NCBI GenBank assembly: GCA_009746045.1
Contig: RPFO01000406.1
Coordinates: 257,501 to 321,500 of the forward strand
Length of the DNA: 64,000 bases
From: Mesostigma viride
Lineage: Eukaryota; Streptophyta; Mesostigmatophyceae; Mesostigmatales; Mesostigmataceae
Direction: 5' to 3'
The notes under the pieces are model-generated. The model saw only the letters and a program-made list of their open reading frames with translations. It did no database searches and was not told the origin of the DNA. The position numbers were made by a program, and so were the translations under genes. Shown one piece after another: positions 41,900 to 55,715 of this stretch (its first letter is position 1; the number at the start of each line of letters is the position of its first letter).

Positions 41900-42197
41900 G
41901 TACGTGACAGATGTCAGTACCCAGTATACGTAGTGTCCTGTCATTGGACGGTACTAGAGTATCCTAGATAGGGACCGTACTGCAGCGTGCATTGATCTGT
42001 GATCGCACGATGCAGTGACTAGACTGCTACCTGTCATCGTGTGGCCTCGGGCCAACGGTCTGCACCCAACGGTCACTGGCGGCGCAGCCAGTGAGAGGAA
42101 CGTTGATAAAGGGTAAACCTATTTTCTAATGAACTCAAGCATTCACTGCTCATTGCTCACTGTGTTCTCAAGCAATATATCCCGTCGCAATCTAACT
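41900..42197 (+). repeat. Right partial copia-like LTR (LTR nt 176-473)
   Basis: Matches 28023-28320 over its whole 298 bp, ends CTAACT, and is followed by the CATAC target duplication at 42198-42202. Confidence 0.93.
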
Positions 42198-42202
42198 CAT
42201 AC

Positions 42203-44025
42203 CACTTGCGTCCCAGCTCAGGCGCCCGCCGGCACGTCCTATGGTGACCTTCCGCGGTCGCCGCAGGCTCGTTATTTGTTTCACACGGGTCGTACCACCA
42301 TGGACGACCTATCCCCCGACTGGGGTTCGCACGAGGACGTGCGCGCCCCCGGGGAATGGGAGGGGTCCCATTCGCGCTTGCCACTCAGCCACGTGGTCCC
42401 GGCTCAGGGAATTTTTCACTTGCAGCCCATTGGGTCCCCCACCATTTTCTCGGAGTACGTATACCAAACCCTCGAGACTGAAGAGGAGGCGGATGCATAC
42501 ACCGTCACCTCCGTTCTGGAGACGCTGATCAGCCGATTCACCGTCACGGAAGCAGCAGCCCTGGAGGCGATCAGGTCGCACCCTCAGCAGATGGGCAAGC
42601 TCCCGTGCAAGTTCCAGGACGGACGACTCTATGTCATGGTGAGACCTGACTGCTGGCGCCTGTACGTCCCGGAGATATGTAGAGCGGCTCTGCTCCATGA
42701 GCTCCACGACTCCCTCACCGGTGGCCACCAAGGAATCCATCGCCTGCTGCCGCGGGCCCGAAAGAACTTCTACTGGCCAGGTATGCGGGAGTACATCGAG
42801 ACGTATGTGCGCGAGTGTCCATCATGCCAGATCATGAAGTCCCGCAACACGGGGTCACAAGCGATCCCCAAGACGCTGCCTGACCCCATGGCGCCTTGGG
42901 ACTCATTGATGATGGATTTTATTGGCCCCTTCCGGAAGACCAAGCACGGCAACAGCATGATCTTGGTTTTCTTGGACCGCCTGACGCGCATGTGTCACTT
43001 GGCCCCATGCCCGGCCGAGCTCACGGCTGAGGCTTGCGCTAAGTTGTATCTCCACCACGTGTTTCGGTACCACGGACTCAGCCGGCAATTCATATCGGAC
43101 CGTGACAAGTTGTTCACGGCTCGCTTCTGGCAGGAGTTCTTTGAACGACTGGGCACCAAGGTGTCATTGGGGACAGCGTACCACAGCTCGTCCTCTCACC
43201 TGGTGGAGCGACTGAACCGCACAGTGCAAGAGACCATGCGACACTACACTGACGCGGTGGGAGGCAATTGGGAGGAGTTTCTGGGCTTGGTGGAATTCTC
43301 CTTGAACAACGCCCCCAGGCGGCCCATGGCTTCACGCCGTTCTTCCTCAACACTGGCAGGCACCCGCTTACGCCGACCGACCTTCTCACGAGCCCCGCTT
43401 TGGCAGAGAAAACGGTCCGGCGGGACACCCTGGAAGGGGTGGAGAAGCTGTTGGTTCAGATGCGTCAGGCCCATGACAGCGCGGTCAGGGGCTACCGAGC
43501 CGCAGCCGAGCGCTATATGGCGAGGACCGCTAGTCGCCTGGACGCGCGCACCCGTCGATTGAGGCAGGCGACTGGGTTCTGGTGGAAGGCCCCCGACTAG
43601 GACGTTTCTCCGAGAAGGTAGGAGGTGAGCTCAAGACCAAGCTCCGTCCTATGTTCCTGGGGCCTCACAAGGTCTTGGAGAAGCTGGGCGATGTGATGTT
43701 CAAGGTCGACATCCCAAGCTCCTGGAACACTTCTCCCAACTTCCACCGCGATCAACTCAAGTTGTATCACCAGAACTCCATCCAAGGTCGCCTCAATCCG
43801 CCGGCCCCCGTCGAATACAACCCCGAGACCGGTGAACAGGAAGACGAGGTGGCCGAGATTGTGGACCACCGGGACATCCAGCGCGGGAGAAGCAGACAGC
43901 GACAGTACCGAGTACGATGGCGTTTTACCCAGCACGACTATGAGGACTCATGGCGTACGGAGAACGAGCTAGGCGGATGTGAGCGCCTGCTACGGGAATA
44001 CAAGAAGAGGTGTGCCCTACACTAG
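42203..44025 (+). pseudogene. Gypsy Pol, integrase and chromodomain part (two frameshifts)
   Basis: The frame continues that of 25476-27842. A zinc domain (LHELHDSLTGGHQGIHRLL ... CPSCQ) leads to the core with D in MMDFIGPF, D in FISDRDKLF and E in HLVERLNRTV. One-base changes near 43318 (C run) and 43565 shift the frame. Following them by eye gives HGFTPFFLNTGRHPLTP, GDWVLVEGP, LRPMFLGPHKVLEKLGDV (GPY/F-type) and a C-terminal chromodomain (EVAEIVDHRDIQRGR ... QYRVRWRFTQHDYEDSW). Chromodomains target integration to marked chromatin. The copy cannot make full-length integrase. Confidence 0.92.
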
Positions 44026-44151
44026 AGCATGAGTAGATAGTAAGAAAGGTGTTCATCATGCAGGGCCGTACAGGTCCAGGTAAGGTACGTAGGCAGCCGC
44101 CACGGGCTGCAGGACACGTATGTAGGGGACCAGCTGGGTCCTGCACGAGGT

Positions 44152-44672
44152 ATGTACAGGTATGTCCATATTGACAGGGTAGGTGGGTATGTAGACAGCC
44201 GTACAGGCTTTCTTACAAGACGCTATGGTCCCGATACTGTTCCCGACGGGGTGCCCCTCACCTGGCGGTTGCAGATGGAGCCGTCGGGAGACGAGGACTC
44301 TTCGTTGTTCGCAGAAATGGTGGATATAGGGACGGATGACGATGGGCAGATAGGGCGGGCTCAGGCGGCTGCTGTGCCGTCTATCAGCCAGCCGCGACCC
44401 TCGACGCCTGGTGCCAGCGGCTCCCAGGAGCTGAAGGCTGCAAGAGGAGATTCGGCAGCGGGAGACCTCGTCCCGGGAGAATCAGGAATGTTACTATCCG
44501 AAGTGGCATGTCCCCGGTTATGACTCTGACGAGGTTCTATGGCGTCGCCGCAAGAGACATGGGCGGGCGGCATCGGACTTCGTTTCTAAACCCTATTGTC
44601 CTGACCGCGCCCCCGGTTCCAAGTCAGATCCGGTATCCGAGCTCAAGCTGTGTATCAGCAGACAGGTGGGGT
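44152..44672 (+). pseudogene. Gypsy accessory ORF3, 5' part
   Basis: The frame from 44152 encodes MYRYVHIDRVGGYVDSRTG and an acidic/Ser-Pro segment. From 44435 a second frame, probably the continuation after a 1-bp change, encodes RLQEEIRQRETSSRENQE, CYYPKWHVPGYDSDEVLW and ELKLCISRQVG. That frame is cut by the TIR element at 44673 and continues in phase at 47983. I do not recognise the protein. It starts about 125 bp after the pol stop. Confidence 0.55.
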
Positions 44673-44809
44673 GAGCTGGTGGCCGCAAGTTTGCTCAGTT
44701 GGCCAAGAGTTTGCTCACTTGGGTGCCAAACTCACAAAGTAACGTAAAATCAACGAAATAACTGCATACAATTAGCCTTTTGGCCTAGCCCATTCAATTA
44801 TTCCGTCAA

Positions 44810-44833
44810 CCCCCCCCCCCCCCCCCCCCCCCC
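44810..44833. repeat. Poly-C run
   Basis: 24 consecutive C residues near the left end of the TIR element. Confidence 0.95.
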
Positions 44834-45034
44834 TTATTCCCGCTGGTCTAGTACAAAAGCCTGAATTCCTGGCTGCCTGAGCTTGGGAGGCAGCCGTTGA
44901 TTCTAAACAAATGCCATGCCAGTTGTAACAACTCCTTGGAATAATTTCAGTGAAACAAGTAATAATTCATGCAAGCTCACACCATTTGCAGCTGAGTCAT
45001 GATACATATTGTAAGCACTTTTGTAGTGCCATTC

Positions 45035-47550
<2,516 letters not shown>

Positions 47551-47733
47551 TTCCGCTTGTTCTCACCCACCGATCTCACCTTAAAACGTGTTCAACAGTT
47601 GCTTTCACCTGTTTGAATTCAAAGTGCAGTGCAGTCCGTTAAACCCAAAATGCCGAGCACGCATAAAATGCCTCGCTACAACGGTAGTTGCGACTGATGC
47701 GCGGCTGTTCAGAAAGGACGGAGAATCCAAAAG

Positions 47734-47875
47734 TGCCTAGGCAAATCTAAAAATGCCTAGGCATTTTTATTGCGACCAATTCGTTGCTGTTCAGATCTAG
47801 TTCACGGAAAAAATGCCTAGGCATTTTTAGATTTGAGATCTAGTCCTGCCTAGGCGAATCCAAAAGTGCCTAGGC
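47734..47875. repeat. Subterminal palindromes of the TIR element
   Basis: GCCTAGGC occurs five times (about 47734, 47754, 47814, 47848, 47868), mostly as AAATGCCTAGGCATTTTT, within 250 bp of the right end. Clustered subterminal motifs are the usual transposase binding sites of several DNA transposon groups. Confidence 0.8.
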
Positions 47876-47979
47876 ATTTTTCGATTTGCCGTAGTTCCTG
47901 AACAAGCCGCGCGTTGCGCGCCGAAAGTTTGCTCACTTGAATGCCTTGGCCAACTGAGCAAACTCGCGGCCACCGACTC

Positions 47980-49826
47980 GGTTCCTGATCGAGGTGGATT
48001 GGAGGACAACCTCGGTCGAGGGCCAGGTGGTGGCCGTGGCATGGGAGCAGCATCCGCCACTCTGTGCTTGCGGCGACTGCCAGGACGTTCTGGAGGCTCT
48101 AATCGCGTACCCCCGCCTGGCGCTGCTACTGATCCCTGAACGCGTTCGCAACCGATTGCCGGACGCGTTTAGGAGAGTTACCCTACGAGGCGCGCTCTGC
48201 ACGGGGTGCTGGGAGTGGTCCTTGCGGGAGGCGTGCCGGAGGATCTGGAAGATGGATGAGGCGGAGGGAGATGACCCCGAAGGCGAGGGTGACAGGCAGC
48301 TGGCTGACGACGAGTGGGATGACGACCTGCCACGGGTCCGCCGTGACGATCCTGAGGAGGATGGTGTCCCTTGGGCGGCGCAGGTCGGTACACGGCCGCC
48401 CCGCCGCCTCATTGTGTACAACCGTGAGGCGGTGATGGCTCGCCCCAGGAGGTTCCCTACTAAGGGGCGTCCTCGGGGTCGACCAAGTGTGGTGGTGGCC
48501 CCGCGGGACAGATCCGGGGAGAGACAAGGTGAGAGCCGCCCTGCCCCGCGTCACGAGCGTGGCGGACAATCGGCACGTCATGAAACGCCACGCGATTCTA
48601 TCCGACGGCGCGACGAGCGTGGCGATTGGTGGGAAGCACGTCGGGACTCGGCACAGGACTTGTACCACGCTCACGGGGCGCGGGAGAGACGCCGGCACAC
48701 GTCACGGGAATCTCGTCAGCAAGAAGAGCTGCGGGAGTCACGCCGGCGCGAGGCGCGACAGGCGCCGTTCCACCCCAGGGACAATCACGGTTCCCTGGAC
48801 CGTGTCGAGCACACCGGTTCAGCTTCGAACTTGACAGGGGCGGCCGCTGGGCCCGGACAACCCGGCCGCGCTCGGGAACGCGAACGGTCACCCGTTCGAG
48901 GTGCCAACGACCGACCGCTGCGTCAGCAGGGCGCGGCCCTTATCCCCGCGCCCGCACCAGAGCAGCCTTTACCGGCCCTTGCTCCCCAGCCTGCACCAGC
49001 GCAGCCTCAACCTGTCCTGGCCCGCTCCGCAGAGACGCCGGTACAGGAGATCGCTCCGCGTCGGGACGTGATACCGGCCCAGGAATGGGTACGGGGCACG
49101 TATGCCCGTAATCGGGTCATTGTCCCCTTGCATCCGGTGGCTGGCTTCGTGGTCGACATTGACGTGGGATACCCACGCCCGAGCCTTCCCCCGCCATCCG
49201 GGTTTTACTACCCCGCGAGCCTGCGCTTCCGTGGGGGCTTCAGCGTGCTTATTCAGCGAGAAGGCACCTTCGACTCGGTCAGCTTTCTCCTGCACGCACA
49301 TGTGCCGGCGCCGGTGCCATCTGAGTCCCGCTACGAGCCGGTGATAGTAGGGACTACCGCCACGTACGATCTGCACCCGCCGCCTCTGCCGCAATACCGC
49401 GCTGAGCACCACTTGCGACGGATTGCGTATCCCAAGCTCATGCCTATCCCGGGAGCTATCTACATGCGGAAGCAGCTCCCTGAGATTGCGGCAGCTCCGG
49501 GGTTCTACTGCGAGAGCGAGAAGGCCCAGAAGGAGCTGTTGCTCATGGCTGCCGGGTACTTCGCGGAAACTGGGTGCGGGGAGGTCGATGTGGAGCAGGG
49601 GTTCATCAGGTTCACCCGGCTCCCCTACATGGCGGCCTTCCTGTTGTACTGGCCGCCGGATGTGTGGATTGAGAAGTCCACGCTGCGTCAGCAGACGCGC
49701 AATGACTACCAGGTGGCGTTCGACGCCGACGTGGTCGCGGCTCCCCTTGGCAAGATCCCGGAGATCATGACTGAGCACGGCTACAACGCGTTGCGGCGGC
49801 ATCGCGCGCAGCAGGGATTCCAGTAA
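47980..49826 (+). CDS. Gypsy accessory ORF3, main part
   Basis: The in-phase continuation from 44435-44672 totals 693 residues after removal of the TIR element. It holds a Cys cluster (LCACGDCQDVL ... LCTGCWEW), an acidic stretch, and a long Arg/Glu/Ser-rich region. The C-terminal 250 residues are globular in composition (VIVPLHPVAGFVVDIDVGYP, FRGGFSVLIQREGTFDSVSF, LLYWPPDVWIEKS). No signal peptide or membrane span is visible, so an envelope protein is unlikely despite the env-like position. The Cys cluster and basic region suggest nucleic-acid binding; function unknown. The stop lies about 310 bp before the 3' LTR. Confidence 0.72.
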
Positions 49827-50123
49827 TTTTCCGGGAGATTGGCCGGAGAGTGCTGGGACGAAGGAGTATTTGACAACTATCAAGGTGTTGTCCCTGCGAG
49901 ACAACACCGAGAAGAACTGGCTACTGCTCCGCTGGCGAACAGGGATCGGGACATAGTATTCTCATAGTTGGTGTATTATATGCATGTATGACGATGGGTT
50001 CTCGCTGGTACACAGCACCCCGTTGTTATGATTGTGTTTTGGTTTTCTTTTGAATTTTCCATGTTTGTGGTGTCGTTGTTTGAGGTGCGCCCCCGGGCGA
50101 TTGGACGATAGCCATCGTCCCCC

Positions 50124-50138
50124 GGGGAGGGGGAGGAG
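50124..50138 (+). promoter_or_regulatory. Polypurine tract of the gypsy element
   Basis: GGGGAGGGGGAGGAG directly abuts the 3' LTR. It is the expected RNase H-resistant primer for plus-strand DNA synthesis. The stretch 49827-50123 between ORF3 and this tract shows no gene. Confidence 0.88.
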
Positions 50139-50758
50139 TGTTACGGCCCTAACCCATGTTTGGGCGTAACAATTCCTAAAATAAATTAGTTTGGTCAGTC
50201 GAAAGTCATTTTGATATTGTTTGAGACTTTCGATAGTTATTATGTTAGATTCGGGGACTTGGCCGAGTTATTCCATCACCCGGCCCAGGTACCCGTGGCT
50301 TTGCTTTCGGTTTGGTGTGTTACTGGTCTGTACCCGGGACTGCCAGGTACCGGGTGCCAGACTGGCGGATACTATGTACATCTACGGCTGATATTAATTG
50401 CAGGCTGCGCTAGAGGTTCGGCCCCCAGCCGACCCGCTGGCATGCACGCCGTCTTGGACAAATGTCGTAGGTGACAATGGCTTCCTATCTTTGGTTTGGA
50501 ATGAAATCGACTTGAGTAAAACTCGTCTGCCGAACCAGGGGTCAAATCTGGGCTGCACTAACGCCCTTCGTGCATTCCATGTATATGCATAATTTATCTA
50601 GTTGTGCATTCAGGGCCTAGCTAGTAATTCCGCGTACTATAGCTAGAATTCAGGGCTACATTCACGTAGTCCGGGCGGATAGCAGATTCCGAGTTTATTC
50701 AGGCGTAACCCACGCTAGACTAGGGTCTTAATCAGAGCCACTGGGGCGGCTCGTAACA
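50139..50758 (+). repeat. Gypsy 3' LTR
   Basis: 620 bp. It differs from the 5' LTR by two 2-bp insertions (near 50635 and 50730) and at least one substitution. Confidence 0.95.
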
Positions 50759-50784
50759 CCCGGGTTCAATTCCCGGCGGGGAAG

Positions 50785-50985
50785 TTTTTGCCGCAAACTA
50801 GTTACATTACATGTCGCTCTTTTGTTGGCTCCGCCATTTAATCACTTGCTGTGCAAGACATAGTGAAGTATCCGGGGGCAGCATTTCGTTACGCTTTCTT
50901 CCACATGTGTTGGGCGCAACCTTGTCATGACCATCTTATCGTCTCTTCGAGAAAGTCGCGCTATACTGCAGCTTGGTGAGTCTCG
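50785..50985. other. Flank of the tRNA array
   Basis: Pol III T5 follows the 3' part of tRNA copy 22, then unique sequence. The array does not continue. Confidence 0.6.
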
Positions 50986-52370
50986 TGCGTTGCCGATCTT
51001 CATCGAAATTCATGAAGGCCTTTTTGTCTTCTGGGCCGCTCTCTGGGCGCTGTTCATTGCTTCGCGCTCGCGTACCCACCCCCTGATCCATTGCTGTCAT
51101 CCGCACGCCGGTTGTATGGGGGGTCGACCACCTCGGCGCGCACGATCAACACGGCATTACCCCGCCATGTCCACTGCAGACCGGCGTCTTGCAAGGTTGC
51201 CACCCATCACCGTTCGTTATTGTAGTGGATTATGTTTTGCGCCAGGCACGTGCCCGCTTTGCTCGGCATGATGACCGCGAACCTGGCCTGCTGATTAAGA
51301 ATGAGCATGGGGAGGGGAGGCCGATGAACCAGCAGAATTAACTCGCTAACCTCATCTATGTTGATAACATCACGCTCATTGAGAAGTCGGAGTCTGCCCA
51401 ACTCTGGCGGGAGTCTCGACTGCCTGACGCTCGAGGCCCGTGCTGTTGGTCTAGATTTTAGCCCCCAAAGGGAGGCCATGGTCCTTGGCCTGGCCGGCCC
51501 CCCGCCTGAGCTCCGCCTGTTAGACTACACCAGGTTGAACTTCCCCGCTTCATGCCGCTTCAAGCTGCTCGGCAGTTGGCTTCCCGCCTGCGAGGACGAC
51601 ATGACGACCCGGACCGGCATGGCGTGGCGGCAACTCGACGAGCACCGTCGCTGATGGAGCAACCCCGCTCTGCCCCGGCTTTTCAAGCGCGACTTGTTCA
51701 AGGTGGTCGTAACTCTGACAATACTGACCTGCGGCGCCGAGACGTGGACGCTGACGCAGGAGCCGGAGAAACGACTCGACGGCACCGTCACCAAGATGCT
51801 GCGCACGATCTTTGGTTTGCACATAAGCAATGAGAACTTGTACGCTGATTTACCATATGTTTGCCACATTCTTGCTAGGCACACGCGTCTGGGCCTAGCC
51901 GGGCACATCGCCCGCACAGATCAGGTAGATACATCACATGTAGACTAGCTGGCACCAAGCCCGCCCAACCTGGATGTTATGTCCTCACGTGGCATGCCCC
52001 AGGCCGCGTGCGGCAGGCCGCCACCCGTGGACTTGCCGCGATAGGCTATGTAGGCATGCACAAGTGCTACCCTCGACGGGGCGGGCTCATGCATGGGGAA
52101 ACCCTTGGTTTGTCCGTAATATGGTGGGGGCAGATGAGGCGTAAAGATAGTTGGCAGACAGCAATGAAGGCCACCACATCCTCCAGTTGGTGGGGCCTCC
52201 GCGTGTGAGTGCGGTGTGACTACTAAGTTGGGCATGTGCATAGCGATTCGGGCCGTGGTGCCCGCAGCCATGCAACTAGGAACTAGACATATAGCTACCT
52301 CCATCCAACCCATCCCATGTTCATTTCCCTGAGGACTTATGCTCACATGACGCAGTTACAAGTAAATCAT
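50986..52370 (+). pseudogene. Decayed LINE: RT and 3' UTR
   Basis: In shifting frames the strand encodes RT landmarks: IFIEIHEGLFVFWAALWALF (altered KAFDSV...LW block), TGVLQGCHPSPFVIVVDYVL and IYVDNITLIEKS (YADD altered to YVDN). Then come LEARAVGLDFSPQ, FKLLGSWLP, LTCGAETWTLTQEPEKRLDG and GLHISNENLYADLPYV. The 3' UTR matches the copies at 7205 and 54174, ending in a decayed hairpin (CACATGACGCAGTTACAAG). Many frameshifts show it is dead. It is the same family as 54956-55613. Confidence 0.75.
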
Positions 52371-52435
52371 TTTGCTATGTCGAAGCTCATTCATTTTGCT
52401 ATGTCGAAGCTCATTCATTTTGCTATGTCGAAGCT
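52366..52435. repeat. Three copies of a 25-bp repeat
   Basis: TCATTTTGCTATGTCGAAGC with spacer occurs three times in tandem at the end of the LINE relic. Confidence 0.9.
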
Positions 52436-52563
52436 TTACTGCACCCATAATGTAGTAATTGCTAGACTCTCCTAGTGAGCAGTTTTATTGAACCTGCATG
52501 TGGCCTGCCTTTCACAGCAACGAGAGAAGGCCGGGTGGGTCCCCTTCTTGCTGTGCATCAAAC

Positions 52564-52650
52564 AGGGATTAATTAATTAATTAATAGACACGTGACTGCG
52601 TCACGTGAGCATAAGTACTGAGTGGGAGGGGAACATGGGATGGAAACGAG
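52564..52650 (-). mobile_element. LINE 3' end with stem-loop and (TTAA)n tail
   Basis: On the minus strand: CCCACTCAGTACTTATGCTCA, hairpin CACGTGACGCAGTCACGTG, TCTA, then (TTAA)n to 52564. Only about 60 bp of LINE sequence remains on its 5' side. Confidence 0.75.
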
Positions 52651-52789
52651 CCACGAGCCACGAGGTAGCCATGGCTGACGGCGGAGCTCATAACTTTCAC
52701 GTTTGGGCACCGAGGTCAGCTGTGAATATCACAATCGCTTCGTCTTGCTAAGACGCACACGCTGATATAATTTTCCGAAGCTATTACGC

Positions 52790-54172
52790 AATATATGGCG
52801 AGCAAACGCTCCTCAGCCCTGAAAATACGTCTGCAGCTCCGGCTGCAGCTTTGCCCTCCGGCCCAGAAGGCAGCGGCGCCACTACATAGCCAAGCCCAAG
52901 TGGTTGCCCAACCCCCTCCCGGGCTCGCCTCGCCCGCAGCGTCGCCTGATCGAGCCCAAGCGCAGTCACCCTGCCGAGCCGACCTGGGAAGCGCTCGACT
53001 TTGACGCCAGCCAGCCCGGCCGGCTTTTTTGACAAGCTCAACGAAGACCGCACCCTGAGCTGCGTGTTCTGGGGATCACACGCCTCGCTTACCGAACTGT
53101 GCAAACATCTCTTCCACGAGGGTCGCCTCGTCGATTCCTGCCTTCGGGCGCCCATACGAATACATCCTCACCGCCCCCCGCCCCAGTTGCAAGCTGCAGA
53201 CATACGCCCTCTTCTCCCTCCTTGGACGCTCCATCGGGGAGCTCTGGCCCCCCAAGCCCATCACCACCACCTTGACTGAATCCTCCATCCGCTCCCTCCT
53301 TCAGGAGGCCCTCGAGCAGCACGTGCCCCCCCTCGCTGCAGATGTGGCGGCCATGGGCAGCACGCTGGCTGCCGAGCTCCCCCTCGATCCTCTCCACCAT
53401 CTCCACCACCTCCTCCACCCTCCTCGCATCCTCCACCGCCACCACCCCCACCTCCGACGCCATCACCGCGGGCATGCAGCTCTGCGACATCGACCAGCGC
53501 CTCAAGGACAACGCCATCGCCATCGAGGTCCTGCAAAACACCGCAGGCCTCACCGCCCAGGCGGTGAAGGACATTGCCGCCAAGCCAGCCCCCGCTGGCC
53601 CGGCTGGCGCTGCTCCTTCCACCCAGACCTGGGCGGATGTGCTTAAGCAACACACCACCTCCACCGTCGCTGCACAGCTCCAGCAGCAGACGCTCGACCT
53701 CCGTGAGGAGGCCGAGCTCGCCAAGCGCACTGGCCTCAACGTCATCATCAAGAACTTCGACCTGGTGGAAGGTGAGAATTCCGATCTTGAAGCTCGCAGG
53801 TGCGTTTGAGAGAGAAATCCTTGGTTGCATGGGCCTTACTGGTGAGATTGAGCTGGTCGCCCACCGTCTTCCCTGCGCGCGGGGTAAGGCGGGGGCGCCT
53901 CCGCTTCTTCTCACCTTTAAGAGCCCGGCGGACAAGATTTCCGTTTCTCAGACGCCGCAAGCGGCTCGAGAAGACTTTCTTCACCCTGGACGATGACTTG
54001 ACCCTGGCACAGCAACACCGGCGACGGGAGCTATGGCCGACCTACCTCCAGCTCCGGCAGACCGCGGCGGGGAAGCCGGTGTACTGGAAGGGGGCGGCCA
54101 CCTACGTCGGCCACAAGCCCTGGCACGCGACCCCCGCGGCCCCAGCACCTCCATACAGCCCAGCTTGGGGGA
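52790..54172 (+). pseudogene. LINE ORF1 relic
   Basis: Frames in succession give GRPYEYILTAPRPSCKLQ, a heptad-like SSIRSLLQEALEQHVPPLAA, QTWADVLKQHTTSTVAAQLQ, and AKRTGLNVIIKNFDLVEGE (RRM-like edge strand). They end with FFTLDDDLTLAQQHRRRELW and LRQTAAGKPVYWKGAATYVG. This order (coiled coil, RRM-like strand, basic AQQ.RR.LW tail) is that of LINE ORF1 RNA-binding proteins. Several frameshifts break it. It ends at the TTAA repeat that is the tail of the next LINE on the opposite strand. Confidence 0.6.
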
Positions 54173-54173
54173 A

Positions 54174-54545
54174 TTAATTAATTAATTAATTAATAGACAC
54201 GTGACTGCGTCACGTGAGCATAAGTCCTCAGTGGGAGGGGAACATATGGGATGGAATGGATGGTGTAAGCTATCTAGGGCCTAGTTACAGGGGTGTGGGC
54301 ACCGCAGCCCGAATCGCTATGAGTGCCATGCATACGCGGTCACACGCGGAGCCCCCACACACTTGGGGGTGGTCTCCTTCATCACTACTTGCCATCTATC
54401 CTTGCGTATACCGGCATCTGCCTCCATATTACAGACAAACCAGGAGGCTGCCCGGGTGTGAGCCCGTCACGTATAGTGTAGCACATGTCCATGCCGAGTC
54501 TATCACGAAAAGTCCACGGGGAATACAGCAGTTGTAGTGTAGAAT
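54174..54545 (-). mobile_element. LINE 3' end with stem-loop and (TTAA)n tail
   Basis: Minus-strand 3' UTR matching 7205-7442, ending in CACGTGACGCAGTCACGTG and (TTAA)n at 54174-54194. It is 5'-truncated before any coding sequence. The stretch 54546-54955 beyond shows no gene; part of it resembles the 3' end at 6630-6850. Confidence 0.75.
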
Positions 54546-54955
54546 AGTAAGGCCTAGCCGCGTAGCGTGGCCTTGTACATGTACGCCTATTATGGTCGCC
54601 CTACCAGCTGATGCCTTATTAGCATTATTTAACCATGTACATGCATGTGTGCCTATGATGTGCCATACACCAGATGACGCCTAGCTTTATTTAGCTATGT
54701 TGTGCCCACGCAGAGAGCTGCTCTCTGCTGAGATGCCACACTCTAGCCATTGTCTAGCCATGCTGATCTTCCCCCCTCCGTCGGCCCTTCGGTGCCTGAA
54801 TACAGTGGTGGGCAGGTGCCCTTAGTGCACCCAGAGTAGGTGGCAGTTTACATTCCACCACCTGCAGGAAGTAGCCAAGAGTGTATTAACCCAAGGCCAT
54901 ATGCCCCTTCTCAGGGCTATGTGAGCACTACATACACTCCCAACGGAGTTATGTT

Positions 54956-55613
54956 ACTAATTAATTAATTAATTAATTAATTATTTATTTAATTAATTAA
55001 TTAATTAATTAATGGGATCGATGGAATGGATGATAGAAGCTATATACCGGTCCTAGTCACAGGGTTGTGGGCACCACGGCCCGAATCGCTGTGAATGCCA
55101 AACGCGGTCACCACGGAGCCCCCACAGACTTCCAGGGGTGGTCTCCTTCATCACTACTTGCCATCTATCCTTGCGTACCATCTGCCTCCATATTACAGAC
55201 AAACCAGGAGGCTGCCCGGGCGTGAGCCCGTCACGCCAAGGGCACAGCACATGTCCATGCCGATCGAGTCTATCACGAAAAGTCCACGGGTGGCGGCCCT
55301 GCCGCGCGCGGCCTGGGGCACGCCACGTGAGGACATAACGCCCAGGCTGGGCGGGCTTGGTGCCAGCTAGCTAGTCTATCTGATGTGTCTACCTGATCTG
55401 TGCGGGCCAGGTGCCCGGCTAGGCCCAGGCACCTGTGCCTAAGAATGTGGGAAACATAGGGAAAATCAGCGTACAAATCCTCATTACTAATGTGCAAACC
55501 AAAGGGGATGTTAAGGGCCTTGCGCAGCATCTTGGTACGTGACGTTGCCGTCGAGTCGTTGCTTCAGCTCCTGCGTCAGTGTCAGGTCTCGGGGCCGTAG
55601 ATCAGGATTGTCA
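54956..55613 (-). pseudogene. 5'-truncated LINE with (TTAA)n tail
   Basis: Minus-strand remains of LTLTQELKQRLDG, then MLRKALNIPFGLHISNEDLY, ADFPYVSHILRHRCLGLAG and HLARTDQVDTS, the RT C-terminus of the family at 50986. The 3' UTR matches 54174-54430, but the hairpin is missing, and the copy ends directly in about 58 bp of (TTAA)n containing a TTATTTATTTA interruption. Confidence 0.75.
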
Positions 55614-55715
55614 AACAGGGATGAAAGGCACCTACTCAAAAGTTGGTACCCCATGACTCTCCCAACGCAGGCGTGTAAAGTGAATGAATGAATGCACGAA
55701 GCAATAATTTTATTG

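Larger units (their letters stand above)
27848..42197 (+). mobile_element. Copia-like element, rearranged and partly inverted, inserted in gypsy pol
   Basis: CATAC at 27843-27847 is repeated at 42198-42202, and removing one copy plus the insert restores the gypsy frame. The element reads LTR, gag, IN, PR, RT (plus strand, to about 35939). It then continues as an inverted segment 35941-41899 holding LTR nt 1-176, RNase H, RT, PR, IN and gag on the minus strand, and ends with LTR nt 176-473 (41900-42197) on the plus strand. Turning the middle segment round rebuilds a whole 3' LTR. LTR ends are AGTTAG and CTAACT, not TG/CA. Confidence 0.9.

Noticed and set aside
47994-49826. Envelope gene in the gypsy element
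   Set aside because: The position fits, but there is no signal peptide, transmembrane segment or fusion-peptide-like stretch.
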